Assembly (NCBI GenBank): GCA_030044045.1
Contig: JASHWO010000047.1
Span: forward strand, 1 to 17,634
Direction: 5' to 3'
DNA: 17,634 bases
From: Acidimicrobiales bacterium
GTDB taxonomy: Bacteria; Actinomycetota; Acidimicrobiia; Acidimicrobiales; RAAP-2
Part shown: one piece after another, positions 1 through 6,660 of the stretch
How positions within the stretch are numbered: the first letter of the stretch is position 1
Layout: the number at the start of each line of letters is the position of its first letter
The notes under the pieces: generated by a model
What the model was told of the DNA's origin: nothing
What the model saw: the letters and a program-made list of their open reading frames with translations, nothing else
Databases searched by the model: none
Translations under genes and position numbers: made by a program

Positions 1-1
1 G

Positions 2-721
2 GCCCGGGTGCCGCCGCCCCGTCGACGGACGCCGCCGGCCGAGGAAGCCGGTGCCGCGCCGCCCACCGCCGCAGTGCCCGGGGCAGCCGAGGCGGCGATG
101 CAGGTCGAGGTGACCCAGGCGGCGGGTGACCCGACTGCCGTGGTCGCGCCTCCCGGGGTGGCCGAGCGGGTGGCAGCGGCGGCCGTCACGGGGGCCCTCT
201 TCGCCGCGGCCGCCGTCCGCTTCGGCGCCGTCCCCGAGCTGGCCGCCTACTGCGTGCTCTTCGGCGGGCTGGTGGCCCTCTCGGTGGCCGACATCCGGGT
301 CGGCCTGCTGCCCCGCAAGATCGTCTACCCGACGCTGGGCCTGCTGGCCGTGGCCCTGGCCGGGGCCTCGGTGGCGGCCAACGACTGGCACCCCTTCCTC
401 GACGCGGCCATCGGGGCCGCCGCCGGGTTCCTCGTCTTCCTGGCCATCTGGCTGGTGGCCCCCCGCTCGATGGGGTTCGGCGACGTGCGCCTGGCCGGGC
501 TGACCGGCGCCGGGCTGGGGTGGCTGGGCTTCCGCCCGCTGTACCTCGGCTTCCTCACCGCCTTCGTGGCCGGCGCGGCCATCGGCCTGGTGAAGATGGC
601 GGTCACCGGCACCGGCCGCCGCACGTCGCTGCCGTTCGGCCCGGCGCTGGCCGTCGGCGCCGTGGTGGGCGTCCTCTGGGGCGTCTCCCTGGGCAACCTC
701 TGGCTCCACCCCGGCGGGTAG
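2..721 (+). CDS. Type IV prepilin peptidase (A24 family), 5' end probably outside window
   Basis: This is an A24 aspartic prepilin peptidase, a membrane enzyme that cleaves the leader from type IV pilin-like precursors. Numbering from the first visible start (GTG at 8), the two family aspartates are D95 in the ADIRVGLLP segment and D159 in the GFGD motif (156-159). A PFGPALAVGA segment follows near 209-218. Several hydrophobic segments run from about residue 55 to 230. The frame is open to the first base of the window. Residues 1-54 are Pro/Ala-rich low-complexity sequence, and the N-terminal methylase domain with its two CxxC pairs is not seen. Either that domain lies upstream and is joined by this linker, or this is a short A24 form starting at GTG 8 or ATG 98. 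The gene ends 257 nt before aroC, and the gap is filled by a repeat array. The family call is firm; the start is not. Confidence 0.8.
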   Translation, partial: ARVPPPRRRTPPAEEAGAAPPTAAVPGAAEAAMQVEVTQAAGDPTAVVAPPGVAERVAAAAVTGALFAAAAVRFGAVPELAAYCVLFGGLVALSVADIRVGLLPRKIVYPTLGLLAVALAGASVAANDWHPFLDAAIGAAAGFLVFLAIWLVAPRSMGFGDVRLAGLTGAGLGWLGFRPLYLGFLTAFVAGAAIGLVKMAVTGTGRRTSLPFGPALAVGAVVGVLWGVSLGNLWLHPGG

Positions 722-728
722 CGTGAGC

Positions 729-966
729 GACGGCCGCCGGCGGGGTTGGGGTCCCCGCCGTGCGGAGGAGCCTGGGGTTGGGGCCCCAGGCGGGGCAAAG
801 GGCACAGACGGCCGCCGGCGGGGTTGGGGTCCCCGCCGTGCGGAGGAGCCTGGGGTTGGGGCCCCAGGCGGGGCAAAGGGCACAGACGGCCGCCGGCGGG
901 GTTGGGGTCCCCGCCGTGCGGAGGAGCCTGCCATCCCGGCAAACCGCAGTGGGGCCCCAGGCGGGT
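729..966 (+). repeat. Tandem array of three palindromic elements upstream of aroC
   Basis: Two identical 78-bp units (729-806 and 807-884) are followed by a third that is the same for its first 46 bases (885-930) and then switches to a longer right arm (931-965). Each unit contains a hairpin GGCGGGG-loop-CCCCGCC, a central GCGGAGGAG, and a right arm CCTGGGG-loop-CCCCAGG; the third has TGGGGCCCCA instead. From ACGGCC to GGCGGG the elements measure 65, 65 and 80 nt, joined by a 13-nt spacer ending CACAG. The array fills most of the gap between the prepilin peptidase and aroC and is not in frame with the aroC start. Related copies occur at 3906, 8202, 8290, 9674, 9749 and 12871. Confidence 0.93.
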
Positions 967-978
967 ACGGTGAGCACT

Positions 979-2184
979 GTGCTGCGTTACCTGACCGCCG
1001 GGGAGTCCCACGGGCGCGCCCTGGTGGTGGTGGTGGAGGGGCTGCCGGCCGGCCTGCCCGTCACCGCCGACGACGTCCGGCACGAGCTGGCCCGCCGCCG
1101 CCTGGGCTACGGCCGGGGCCCCCGGATGCGCTTCGAGGCCGACGAGGTCACCCTGCTCGGCGGCGTCCGCCACGGCCGCACCCTGGGCTCGCCGGTGGCG
1201 GTGGAGATCGCCAACTCGGAGTGGGAGCGAAAATGGACCGAGGAGATGTCCCCCGACCCCGGCGCCCCCTCGGCCGTGCTCACCCAGCCCCGCCCGGGCC
1301 ACGCCGACCTGGCCGGGATGCAGAAGTACGGGTTCGACGACGCCCGTGACGTGCTGGAGCGGGCGTCGGCCCGGGAGACGGCCGCCCGGGTGGCGGCAGG
1401 AGCGCTGGCCAAGCTGCTCCTCTCCCACCTCGGCGTGCGGGTGCTGAGCCACGTGGTGCAGCTCGGCCCGGAGCGGGTCGACGAGGGGGTGCGGCCGGAG
1501 CCCGAGGACCTCGACCGGGTCGACGCCTCGGCGGTGCGCTGTTTCGACGCCGAGGCCGAGGCCCGGATGGTGGCGGCGGTCAAGGCGGCGGCCAAGGACG
1601 GCGACTCCCTGGGCGGGGTGGCCGAGGTCCTGGCCTACGGGGTGCCGGTGGGGCTGGGCAGCCACGTCCACTGGGACCGCAAGCTCGACGGCCTGCTGGC
1701 CCAGGCCCTCATGAGCATCCAGGCGGTCAAGGCGGTCGAGATCGGCGAGGGGTGGGAGGTGGCCGGCCGGCGGGGCTCGGTGGCCCACGACGCCATCCGT
1801 TACGAGGAGGCCGGCGGCTACCGGCGGGACACGGTGCGGGCCGGGGGCGTCGAGGGGGGCATGTCCATCGGCGGGCTGGTGGCCGTGCGGGTGGCCATGA
1901 AGCCACTGGCCACCCTGAACCGGCCGGTGCTGGAGACGGTGGACGTGGTGACCAAGGAGACCACCGTCAGCTTCCGCGAGCGGACCGACGTGACGGCGGT
2001 GCCGGCCATGGGGGTGGTGGCCGAGACCATGACCGCGCTGGTGCTGGCCGGGGAGGCCCTCCGCAAGTTCGGGGGCGACTCGCTGGCCGAGGTGGTGCGG
2101 AACCGGGACGGGTTCGTGGCCTCGCTGGGGGAGACGCCGTCGGCGGCCCGTCCGGCGGACCGCCCGGCCGCCGCCGGCGGGTGA
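979..2184 (+). CDS. aroC: Chorismate synthase
   Basis: AroC catalyses the last shikimate-pathway step, removing phosphate from 5-enolpyruvylshikimate-3-phosphate to give chorismate, using reduced FMN. Signature motifs are visible: TAGESHG near the N-terminus (residues 6-12), the RPGHADLAG block with H108, the ERASARET block (about 127-134) and the C-terminal AMGVVAE...RKFGGDS region. The length of 401 aa is normal for the family. I place the start at GTG 979 because it gives [12 protein letters not shown], the usual N-terminus. GTG 970 would add three residues. There is no good Shine-Dalgarno for either, and a TACGGT hexamer at 966-971 raises the possibility of a leaderless transcript from 979. 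The stop overlaps the aroK start by 4 nt. A repeat array lies immediately upstream. Confidence 0.95.
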   Translation: MLRYLTAGESHGRALVVVVEGLPAGLPVTADDVRHELARRRLGYGRGPRMRFEADEVTLLGGVRHGRTLGSPVAVEIANSEWERKWTEEMSPDPGAPSAVLTQPRPGHADLAGMQKYGFDDARDVLERASARETAARVAAGALAKLLLSHLGVRVLSHVVQLGPERVDEGVRPEPEDLDRVDASAVRCFDAEAEARMVAAVKAAAKDGDSLGGVAEVLAYGVPVGLGSHVHWDRKLDGLLAQALMSIQAVKAVEIGEGWEVAGRRGSVAHDAIRYEEAGGYRRDTVRAGGVEGGMSIGGLVAVRVAMKPLATLNRPVLETVDVVTKETTVSFRERTDVTAVPAMGVVAETMTALVLAGEALRKFGGDSLAEVVRNRDGFVASLGETPSAARPADRPAAAGG

Positions 2185-2750
2185 GCCACCTGCTGCCGGT
2201 GGACGGGGCGACGGGGGCGACCGGGGCGGCCGAGTCCGCCCCCGGGCGGGGGGCCCGCATACTCCTGGTGGGGATGATGGGGGCGGGCAAGTCCACGGTG
2301 GGCGGGCTGCTGGCCGGTCGGCTGGGCTGCCCGTACCTGGACTCCGACGCCCAGGTGGAGGCGGCCACCGGCCGCACCGTCCCCGAGCTCTTCGCCAGCG
2401 TCGGCGAGGGGGCCTTCAGGGTCGCCGAGTCGACCGCCCTGCAGGAAGCGCTGGCCGGTGAAGGACCGGTGGTGGTGTCGGTGGCCGGGGGGGCCGTGCT
2501 GGACCCGGCCAACCGGGCCCTGCTGCGCCGCTCGGGCACGGTGGTCTGGCTCCGGGCCGACCCGGCGACGCTGGCCGGGCGGGTGGGCGACGGCGAGGGG
2601 CGGCCGTTGCTGGCCGGGGACGCGGCGGGCGCCATCGAGCGGCTGGACGGGGTGCGCCGCCCGCTCTACGCCGAGGTGGCCGACGTGGTGGTCGACGTGG
2701 ACGACCTGGCGCCGGCCGAGGTGGCCGACCGGATCCTGGCCGGGCTATGA
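2181..2750 (+). CDS. aroK: Shikimate kinase
   Basis: AroK phosphorylates shikimate at the 3-hydroxyl with ATP in the cytoplasm. The Walker A motif GMMGAGKST is at residues 31-39. It is followed by LDSDAQVE (shikimate-binding Asp), the [10 protein letters not shown] segment and VAGGAVLDP. The last corresponds to the family GGG motif with its first glycine replaced by alanine. RPLLAG marks the lid. The protein is 189 aa, with about 25 variable residues before the core. GTG 2181 is chosen because it overlaps the aroC stop in GTGA, a typical coupled start; later ATGs would cut into the P-loop. The stop at 2748-2750 overlaps an ATG that opens a 26-codon mini-ORF leading to aroB. Confidence 0.93.
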   Translation: MSHLLPVDGATGATGAAESAPGRGARILLVGMMGAGKSTVGGLLAGRLGCPYLDSDAQVEAATGRTVPELFASVGEGAFRVAESTALQEALAGEGPVVVSVAGGAVLDPANRALLRRSGTVVWLRADPATLAGRVGDGEGRPLLAGDAAGAIERLDGVRRPLYAEVADVVVDVDDLAPAEVADRILAGL

Positions 2751-2827
2751 GATCCGGCGGACAGGCCGGGCGGACCGGGGAGCCGTCCAGCCGGGCAGGC
2801 AGCTCGGGGCGGAGGGGCGCCAGGTGA
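2747..2827 (+). CDS. Candidate 26-aa bridging mini-ORF between aroK and aroB
   Basis: An ATG at 2747 overlaps the aroK stop in ATGA. Its frame stays open for 26 codons and ends in a TGA at 2825-2827 that overlaps the aroB start GTG 2824 in GTGA. The predicted peptide is Gly/Ser/Arg-rich with no recognisable domain. It may be a coupling ORF that carries terminating aroK ribosomes across the 73-nt gap to aroB, or it may be chance in GC-rich DNA, where stops are rare. A strong Shine-Dalgarno for aroB (GGAGGGG at 2811-2817) lies within it, so aroB does not need it. It is listed because two other gaps in the window show the same geometry. Confidence 0.25.
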   Translation: MRSGGQAGRTGEPSSRAGSSGRRGAR

Positions 2828-3897
2828 TCACCGTCCCGGTCGAGCTGGGGGAGCGCCGCTACGAGGTGGTGGTGGGCGACGGCGCCCGGGGCGAGCTGGC
2901 CCGGGTGGTGGCCGAGCGGGTGCCCGGCGCCCGCCGGGCGGCGGTGGTGACCCAGGAGGCACTGGCCGGCGTCGCCTGGTTCGCCGGCCTCGACCCGGGG
3001 CTGCTCCACGAGGTCCACACCGTGCCCGACGGCGAGGCGGGCAAGTCGCTGGCCACCGTCGAGGCCCTGTGCCGGGGGTTCGCCCGGTCAGGCCTGGCCC
3101 GGGGCGACGTGGTGGTGGCGGTGGGGGGCGGGCTGGTGACCGACGTGGCCGGGTTCGCCGCCGCCGCCTACCACCGGGGCACGGCCTACGTGAACGTGGC
3201 CACCTCGCTGCTGGCCCAGGTCGACGCGGCGGTGGGGGGCAAGACCGGGGTGAACCTGCCCGAGGGCAAGAACCTGGTGGGCGCCTTCTGGCAGCCCCGC
3301 GCCGTGCTCTGCGACACCGCCACCCTGGCCACGCTGCCGCCGAGGGAGTGGGCTTGCGGGCGGGGGGAGATGGCCAAGTACGCCCTCCTCGCCGCCGCCG
3401 AGTCCGACGCCTTAGAGGCCCAGCGGACAGACAGCCTCTCATTGCTCGACCTGCCGCTCGACCAGCAGGTGGCCCGTTGCGTGGCCATCAAGGCGGCCGT
3501 GGTGGCGGCCGACGAGCGCGAGGGTGACCGCCGGATGGTCCTGAACTACGGCCACACCCTGGCCCACGCCCTCGAGGCGGCGTCCGGCTACGACCTGCGG
3601 CACGGGGAGGCGGTGGCCGTGGGCCTGGTCTACGCCGCCCTGCTCGCCCGCCGCCTGGGCCGGATCGGCGACGACCGGGTGGCCCAGCACCGGCGGGTGG
3701 TGGCCGCCTTCGACCTCCCGGGCGAGCTGCCCGACGGTGCCGACCCGGAGGAGTTGCTGGCCTACATGGCGCGGGACAAGAAGGCCCACCACGACCTGAC
3801 GTTCGTGCTGGACGGGCCGGCCGGGGTGGAGCCGGTGCACGGGGTGGCCGCCGCCGACGCGCTGGCTACGCTGACCGAGATGGGAGCCCCGCAGTGA
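2824..3897 (+). CDS. aroB: 3-dehydroquinate synthase
   Basis: AroB converts DAHP to 3-dehydroquinate using NAD+ and a divalent metal, the second shikimate-pathway step. The glycine-rich NAD segment VAVGGGLVTDVAGF lies near residues 98-111, and SLLAQVDAAVGGKTGVN near 128-144. Likely metal ligands are E182 in GEMAKYALL, H244 in NYGHTLAHALE and H260 in HGEAVAVGL. The length of 357 aa is typical. GTG 2824 is chosen because GGAGGGG at 2811-2817 sits 6 nt upstream and the family N-terminus begins here; the open frame extends further up only as a shadow over aroK. The stop overlaps the aroQ start GTG 3894 by 4 nt, so the two are probably translated in a coupled way. Confidence 0.95.
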   Translation: MITVPVELGERRYEVVVGDGARGELARVVAERVPGARRAAVVTQEALAGVAWFAGLDPGLLHEVHTVPDGEAGKSLATVEALCRGFARSGLARGDVVVAVGGGLVTDVAGFAAAAYHRGTAYVNVATSLLAQVDAAVGGKTGVNLPEGKNLVGAFWQPRAVLCDTATLATLPPREWACGRGEMAKYALLAAAESDALEAQRTDSLSLLDLPLDQQVARCVAIKAAVVAADEREGDRRMVLNYGHTLAHALEAASGYDLRHGEAVAVGLVYAALLARRLGRIGDDRVAQHRRVVAAFDLPGELPDGADPEELLAYMARDKKAHHDLTFVLDGPAGVEPVHGVAAADALATLTEMGAPQ

Positions 3898-4430
3898 GCA
3901 GCACCACGGCCGGCGTGGGGCAGGGGCCCCACGCCTCGGAGGAGCCGGGGGTTGGGGCCCCGGGCGGGCCAGGCAGCAGCGTCCTGCTGCTCTCGGGGCC
4001 GAACCTCGACCTGCTGGGCCAGCGGGAGCCCGCCGTCTACGGCACGGCCACCCTCGACGACCACGTGAAGGCGGCCACCGAGGCCGGCCGGGCCCTCGGC
4101 CTGGCCGTCGACCACCTGCAGAGCAACGACGAGGGCCGCCTCGTCGAGGCGGTGCACGCCGCCCGCGGCCGTCACCAGGCCATCGTGGCCAACCTCGGCG
4201 CCCTGACCCACACCTCGTGGTCGCTGCACGACGCCCTGGCCGCCTTCGACGGGGTGGTGGTGGAGCTGCACCTCTCGAACCCGGCCGCCCGGGAGCCCTT
4301 CCGCCACACCTCGGTGGTGGCCCCGGTGGCCGACGGGCTGGTGGCCGGGTTCGGCGGGCTCGGCTACGAGCTGGCCATGCAGGCCGTGGCCCAGTTGCTG
4401 GCGGCCAAGCTGCCGGGGGACCGGCCGTGA
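3894..4430 (+). CDS. aroQ: Type II 3-dehydroquinate dehydratase with a repeat-encoded N-terminal extension
   Basis: AroQ dehydrates 3-dehydroquinate to 3-dehydroshikimate as a dodecameric type II enzyme. The core begins near residue 29 with VLLLSGPNLDLLGQREPAVYG, which contains catalytic R44 and Y49. QSNDEG, NLGALTHTS (N100) and ELHLSNPAAREPFRH (catalytic-type H126) follow. The type II family is usually about 145-155 aa, while this protein is 178 aa. The excess is residues 5-25, encoded entirely by a 63-nt palindromic element. The only plausible starts are GTG 3894, which overlaps the aroB stop, or a GTG at 3915 inside the element. At least part of the element must therefore be translated. 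The stop overlaps the ATG of a 26-codon mini-ORF. Confidence 0.94.
   Translation: MSSTTAGVGQGPHASEEPGVGAPGGPGSSVLLLSGPNLDLLGQREPAVYGTATLDDHVKAATEAGRALGLAVDHLQSNDEGRLVEAVHAARGRHQAIVANLGALTHTSWSLHDALAAFDGVVVELHLSNPAAREPFRHTSVVAPVADGLVAGFGGLGYELAMQAVAQLLAAKLPGDRP
3906..3968 (+). repeat. Palindromic element, 63-nt form, in frame in aroQ
   Basis: This copy runs from ACGGCC to GGCGGG and supplies exactly 21 codons of aroQ, read as [21 protein letters not shown]. The left arm is a perfect 8-bp stem (GCGTGGGG / CCCCACGC) with loop CAGGGG. The centre is TCGGAGGAG. The right arm pairs CCGGGG with CCCCGG. By hand alignment it differs from the pyrC copy at 2 of 63 positions. Confidence 0.93.
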
Positions 4431-4510
4431 TGCCGGCGCCGGCGCCCGCGCCCGCGTGGTCGTGGCGAGCCGTGGCCCGGCTGCTGGAGAGGTCGGAGGG
4501 GAGGGCGTGA
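4430..4510 (+). CDS. Candidate 26-aa bridging mini-ORF between aroQ and the M24 peptidase
   Basis: The ATG at 4430 shares its first base with the aroQ stop (TGATG). The frame ends in a TGA at 4508-4510 that shares its last base with the ATG of the peptidase gene (again TGATG). The peptide starts with a Pro-Ala run and then has WSWRAVARLLERSEGRA; I recognise no domain. It has the same 81-nt length and stop-start overlap geometry as the mini-ORF at 2747-2827, but no sequence similarity to it. It may keep ribosomes moving between cistrons, or be chance. Confidence 0.27.
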   Translation: MPAPAPAPAWSWRAVARLLERSEGRA

Positions 4511-5625
4511 TGGGGGAGGCAATGCCGCAGGACCTGCCACCGCTGCGGGTGGCCGGCCGGCTCGAGGCGTTGCGGGGCCGACTGGAGGACGCCGGGGTGG
4601 ACGCCCTGCTCGTCACCAACCTGGCCAACGTGCGCTACCTGACCGGCTTCACCGGCTCGGCCGCCGTGCTGGCCGTGACCGCCGGGGAGGCCCTGCTCAC
4701 CACCGACGGCCGCTACCGCACCCAGTCCGCCCAGCAGGTCGAGGCGTCGGGCGCCCCGGTGGCCATCGCCATCGGCGGGGCGCAGGCCCAGCGGGAGGCC
4801 GTGCAGGGGGTGCTGGGGGCCACGCCCCGGGTGGGCCTGGAAGCCGACGACGTGCGCTGGGCGGCCAGCCGGCGCTGGGCCGACCTCCTGGAGAAGAGCG
4901 AGGTGCTGCCCACGTCGGGGGTGGTGGAGGCGCTGCGCGAGGTGAAGGACGAGGGCGAGATCGCCCGCATGGCCCGGGCGGCGGCCATCGCCGACGCCGC
5001 CCTGGCCGAGGTGCTGCCCTTGCTCGGCTCGGGCACCACCGAGGAGGCGTTCGGGCTGGCCCTGGACACGGCCATGCGCCGGAGCGGCGCCGAGGGCACG
5101 GCCTTCGAGACGATCGTGGCCGCCGGCCCGAACTCGGCCAAGCCGCACCACCGGCCCACCGGCCGGCTCATCGAGGCGGGCGACCCGGTGGTGGTGGACT
5201 TCGGGGCTACCTTCGAGGGCTACCGCTCGGACATGACCCGCACCTTCTGCGTGGGCGGCGAGCCCTCGGGGGAGCTGGCCCGGGTTTTCGAGGTGGTGCG
5301 GGCGTCACAAGCCGGCGGCGTGGCCGCCGTGCGCCCCGGGGTGGGTGCCAAGGAGGTCGACGACGTGTGCCGGGAGGTGATCGCCGAGGCTGGCTGGGCC
5401 GAGGCCTTCGAGCACGGCACCGGCCACGGGGTGGGGCTCGACATCCACGAGGCCCCCACGGTGAGCCCGTTGGGCACTGCTATCCTCTCGCCCGGCATGG
5501 TCGTCACGGTGGAGCCCGGGGTGTACCTCCCGGGCACCGGCGGGGTCCGCATCGAGGACACGCTGGTGGTCGCCGGGGACGGCAGCCGCGCCCTCACCAG
5601 TTTCCCGAAGGACGTGATCGCCTGA
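4510..5625 (+). CDS. M24-family Xaa-Pro aminopeptidase/dipeptidase
   Basis: This is a cytoplasmic dinuclear-metal peptidase of the pita-bread fold that removes or cleaves residues next to proline. An N-terminal creatinase-like domain occupies about residues 10-135, with TNLANVRYLTGFTGS and the TTDGRYRTQ segment. The catalytic domain has the five metal ligands in order: D230 (VVVDFGATF), D241 (RSDMTRTF), H306 (GTGHGVGL), E335 (VEPGVYLPG) and E349 (RIEDTLVV). The length of 371 aa fits PepP/PepQ-like proteins. ATG 4510 is chosen because GGAGGGGAGG at 4495-4504 lies 5 nt upstream; ATG 4522 is also in frame. The stop overlaps the efp start (TGATG). An Xaa-Pro peptidase next to efp is a common neighbourhood. 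The sequence cannot separate pepP from pepQ. Confidence 0.9.
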   Translation: MGEAMPQDLPPLRVAGRLEALRGRLEDAGVDALLVTNLANVRYLTGFTGSAAVLAVTAGEALLTTDGRYRTQSAQQVEASGAPVAIAIGGAQAQREAVQGVLGATPRVGLEADDVRWAASRRWADLLEKSEVLPTSGVVEALREVKDEGEIARMARAAAIADAALAEVLPLLGSGTTEEAFGLALDTAMRRSGAEGTAFETIVAAGPNSAKPHHRPTGRLIEAGDPVVVDFGATFEGYRSDMTRTFCVGGEPSGELARVFEVVRASQAGGVAAVRPGVGAKEVDDVCREVIAEAGWAEAFEHGTGHGVGLDIHEAPTVSPLGTAILSPGMVVTVEPGVYLPGTGGVRIEDTLVVAGDGSRALTSFPKDVIA

Positions 5626-6185
5626 TGGCCGTCTCCACCAACGACCTGAAGAACGGGATGACCCTGGATCTGCCCGAGGGGCTGTTCGGGGTGGTCGAGT
5701 TCCAGCACGTGAAGCCGGGCAAGGGTGGGGCCTTCGTCCGCACCAAGCTGAAGAACGTGCGCACCGGGGCCGTGGTGGAGCGGACCTACCGGGCGGACGA
5801 GAAGCTGGAGCAGGCCATCATCGACAAGCGGGAGATGCAGTTCCTCTACCGCGATGGGGCCGACTACGTGTTCATGGACACCGGCACCTACGAGCAGCTC
5901 CAGGTGGCGCCGGACGCCCTGGGCGACGCCGCCAAGTACCTGAAGGAGGCCGACGAGGCCGTCCTCCAGATCTACGCCGGCGAGATCGTGGGGGTGGACC
6001 TGCCGGCCGCCGTCGAGCTGGCCGTGGCCGACACCGAGCCGGGGATGCAGGGCGACCGGGTGTCGGGCGCCCGCAAGCCGGCCACCCTGCAGACCGGCCT
6101 GGTGGTGCAGGTGCCGCTCTTCGTGAACGTGGGCGACGTCATCAAGGTCGACACCCGCACCGGCGAGTACCTGACCCGGGCCTGA
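5625..6185 (+). CDS. efp: Translation elongation factor P
   Basis: EF-P binds ribosomes stalled at polyproline stretches and stimulates peptide bond formation. The 186-aa length is standard. The N-terminal KOW-like domain carries the functional loop KPGKGGAF with the tip lysine at K33. The OB domains follow, including MQFLYRDGADYVFMDTGTYEQ and the C-terminal QTGLVVQVPLFVNVGDVIKVDTRTGEYLTRA. The start ATG 5625 shares a base with the peptidase stop. The loop is PGKGG rather than the PGKGP that I recall being described for many actinobacterial EF-Ps with an unmodified lysine. nusB follows after 38 nt. Confidence 0.97.
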   Translation: MAVSTNDLKNGMTLDLPEGLFGVVEFQHVKPGKGGAFVRTKLKNVRTGAVVERTYRADEKLEQAIIDKREMQFLYRDGADYVFMDTGTYEQLQVAPDALGDAAKYLKEADEAVLQIYAGEIVGVDLPAAVELAVADTEPGMQGDRVSGARKPATLQTGLVVQVPLFVNVGDVIKVDTRTGEYLTRA

Positions 6186-6223
6186 GCGGCCCGAGGGCAG
6201 AGGCAGCCGGTCCCGGTCGCGGC

Positions 6224-6604
6224 GTGCGCCATCAGGCCCGGGAGCGGGCACTGTCCCTCCTCTACGAGGCCGAGCTGAAGGGCCAGGACCCCACCGCGGT
6301 GTTGGACGCCCTGCCGGTGGCCCCCGACCCGTTCGCCCGGGCCCTGGTCGAGGCGGCCGACGCCCACCGGGAGGCGTCGGACGTCCTGATCGCCGAGGCG
6401 TCGGTGGGCTGGCCGCTCGACCGCATGGCCGTGGTGGACCGCCTGGTCCTCCGGCTGGCCGTGGCCGAGCTGCTCGACCCGGCGGGCCCGCCGGTGCCGG
6501 TGGTGATCGACGAGGCGGTGGAGCTGGCCAAGACCTACTCCACCGAGGAGTCGGGCCGGTTCGTCAACGGTATCCTGTCGACGGTGGCCGCCAAGGTCAG
6601 GTAG
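6224..6604 (+). CDS. nusB: Transcription antitermination factor NusB
   Basis: NusB pairs with NusE (S10) on boxA RNA in rRNA antitermination complexes. The 126-aa all-helical protein shows RHQARERALSLLYEAEL at the N-terminus, then WPLDRMAVVDRLVLRLAVAEL and the family C-terminus VVIDEAVELAKTYSTEESGRFVNGIL. It is slightly shorter than most NusB proteins (about 135-150 aa), mainly in the middle. GTG 6224 is the only start that keeps the conserved N-terminus and has no upstream in-frame alternative after the efp stop. No clear Shine-Dalgarno precedes it, so it may depend on coupling to efp. The last codons overlap the predicted pyr operon promoter. Confidence 0.95.
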   Translation: MRHQARERALSLLYEAELKGQDPTAVLDALPVAPDPFARALVEAADAHREASDVLIAEASVGWPLDRMAVVDRLVLRLAVAELLDPAGPPVPVVIDEAVELAKTYSTEESGRFVNGILSTVAAKVR

Positions 6605-6607
6605 GGT
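6578..6607 (+). promoter_or_regulatory. Predicted promoter of the pyr operon
   Basis: A TAGGGT hexamer at 6602-6607 fits the actinobacterial -10 pattern TANNNT. It lies 18 nt downstream of TCGACG (6578-6583), a 4/6 match to TTGACA. Transcription would start near 6613-6615, exactly where the PyrR-binding stem begins. It overlaps the 3' end of nusB. This is a motif-only prediction. Confidence 0.45.
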
Positions 6608-6612
6608 CGGCA

Positions 6613-6653
6613 CCTGACCGTGAAGCGGGTCCCGAGAGGCCCGTACGGACAGG
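6613..6653 (+). promoter_or_regulatory. PyrR-binding RNA hairpin overlapping the pyrR ribosome binding site
   Basis: The sequence GGTCCCGAGAGGCC at 6628-6641 matches the known PyrR-binding loop consensus ARUCCNGNGAGGYU at 12 of 14 positions. It sits at the top of a hairpin. A lower stem pairs 6613-6621 (CCTGACCGT) with 6645-6653 (ACGGACAGG) at 8 of 9 positions, followed by a purine-rich 5' internal loop (GAAG). An upper stem CGGG/CCCG comes next, with CC/GG closing a CGAGA loop. The 3' strand of the lower stem includes the first AGG of the pyrR Shine-Dalgarno (AGGAGG 6651-6656), and no terminator follows. The layout fits PyrR-UMP repressing translation initiation, as described for mycobacteria, rather than Bacillus-style attenuation. 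Confidence 0.78.
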
Positions 6654-6660
6654 AGGAGCA

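Noticed and set aside
729..966. CRISPR-like or rRNA-spacer-like array
   Set aside because: The 78-bp units are contiguous with no unique spacers, and the same sequence is dispersed through other genes, so this is a palindromic repeat and not a CRISPR.
723..1349. Open frame starting at GTG 723 that reads the element peptide three times
   Set aside because: It continues as an out-of-frame shadow over aroC with low-complexity composition. It has no ribosome binding site and no conserved domain.
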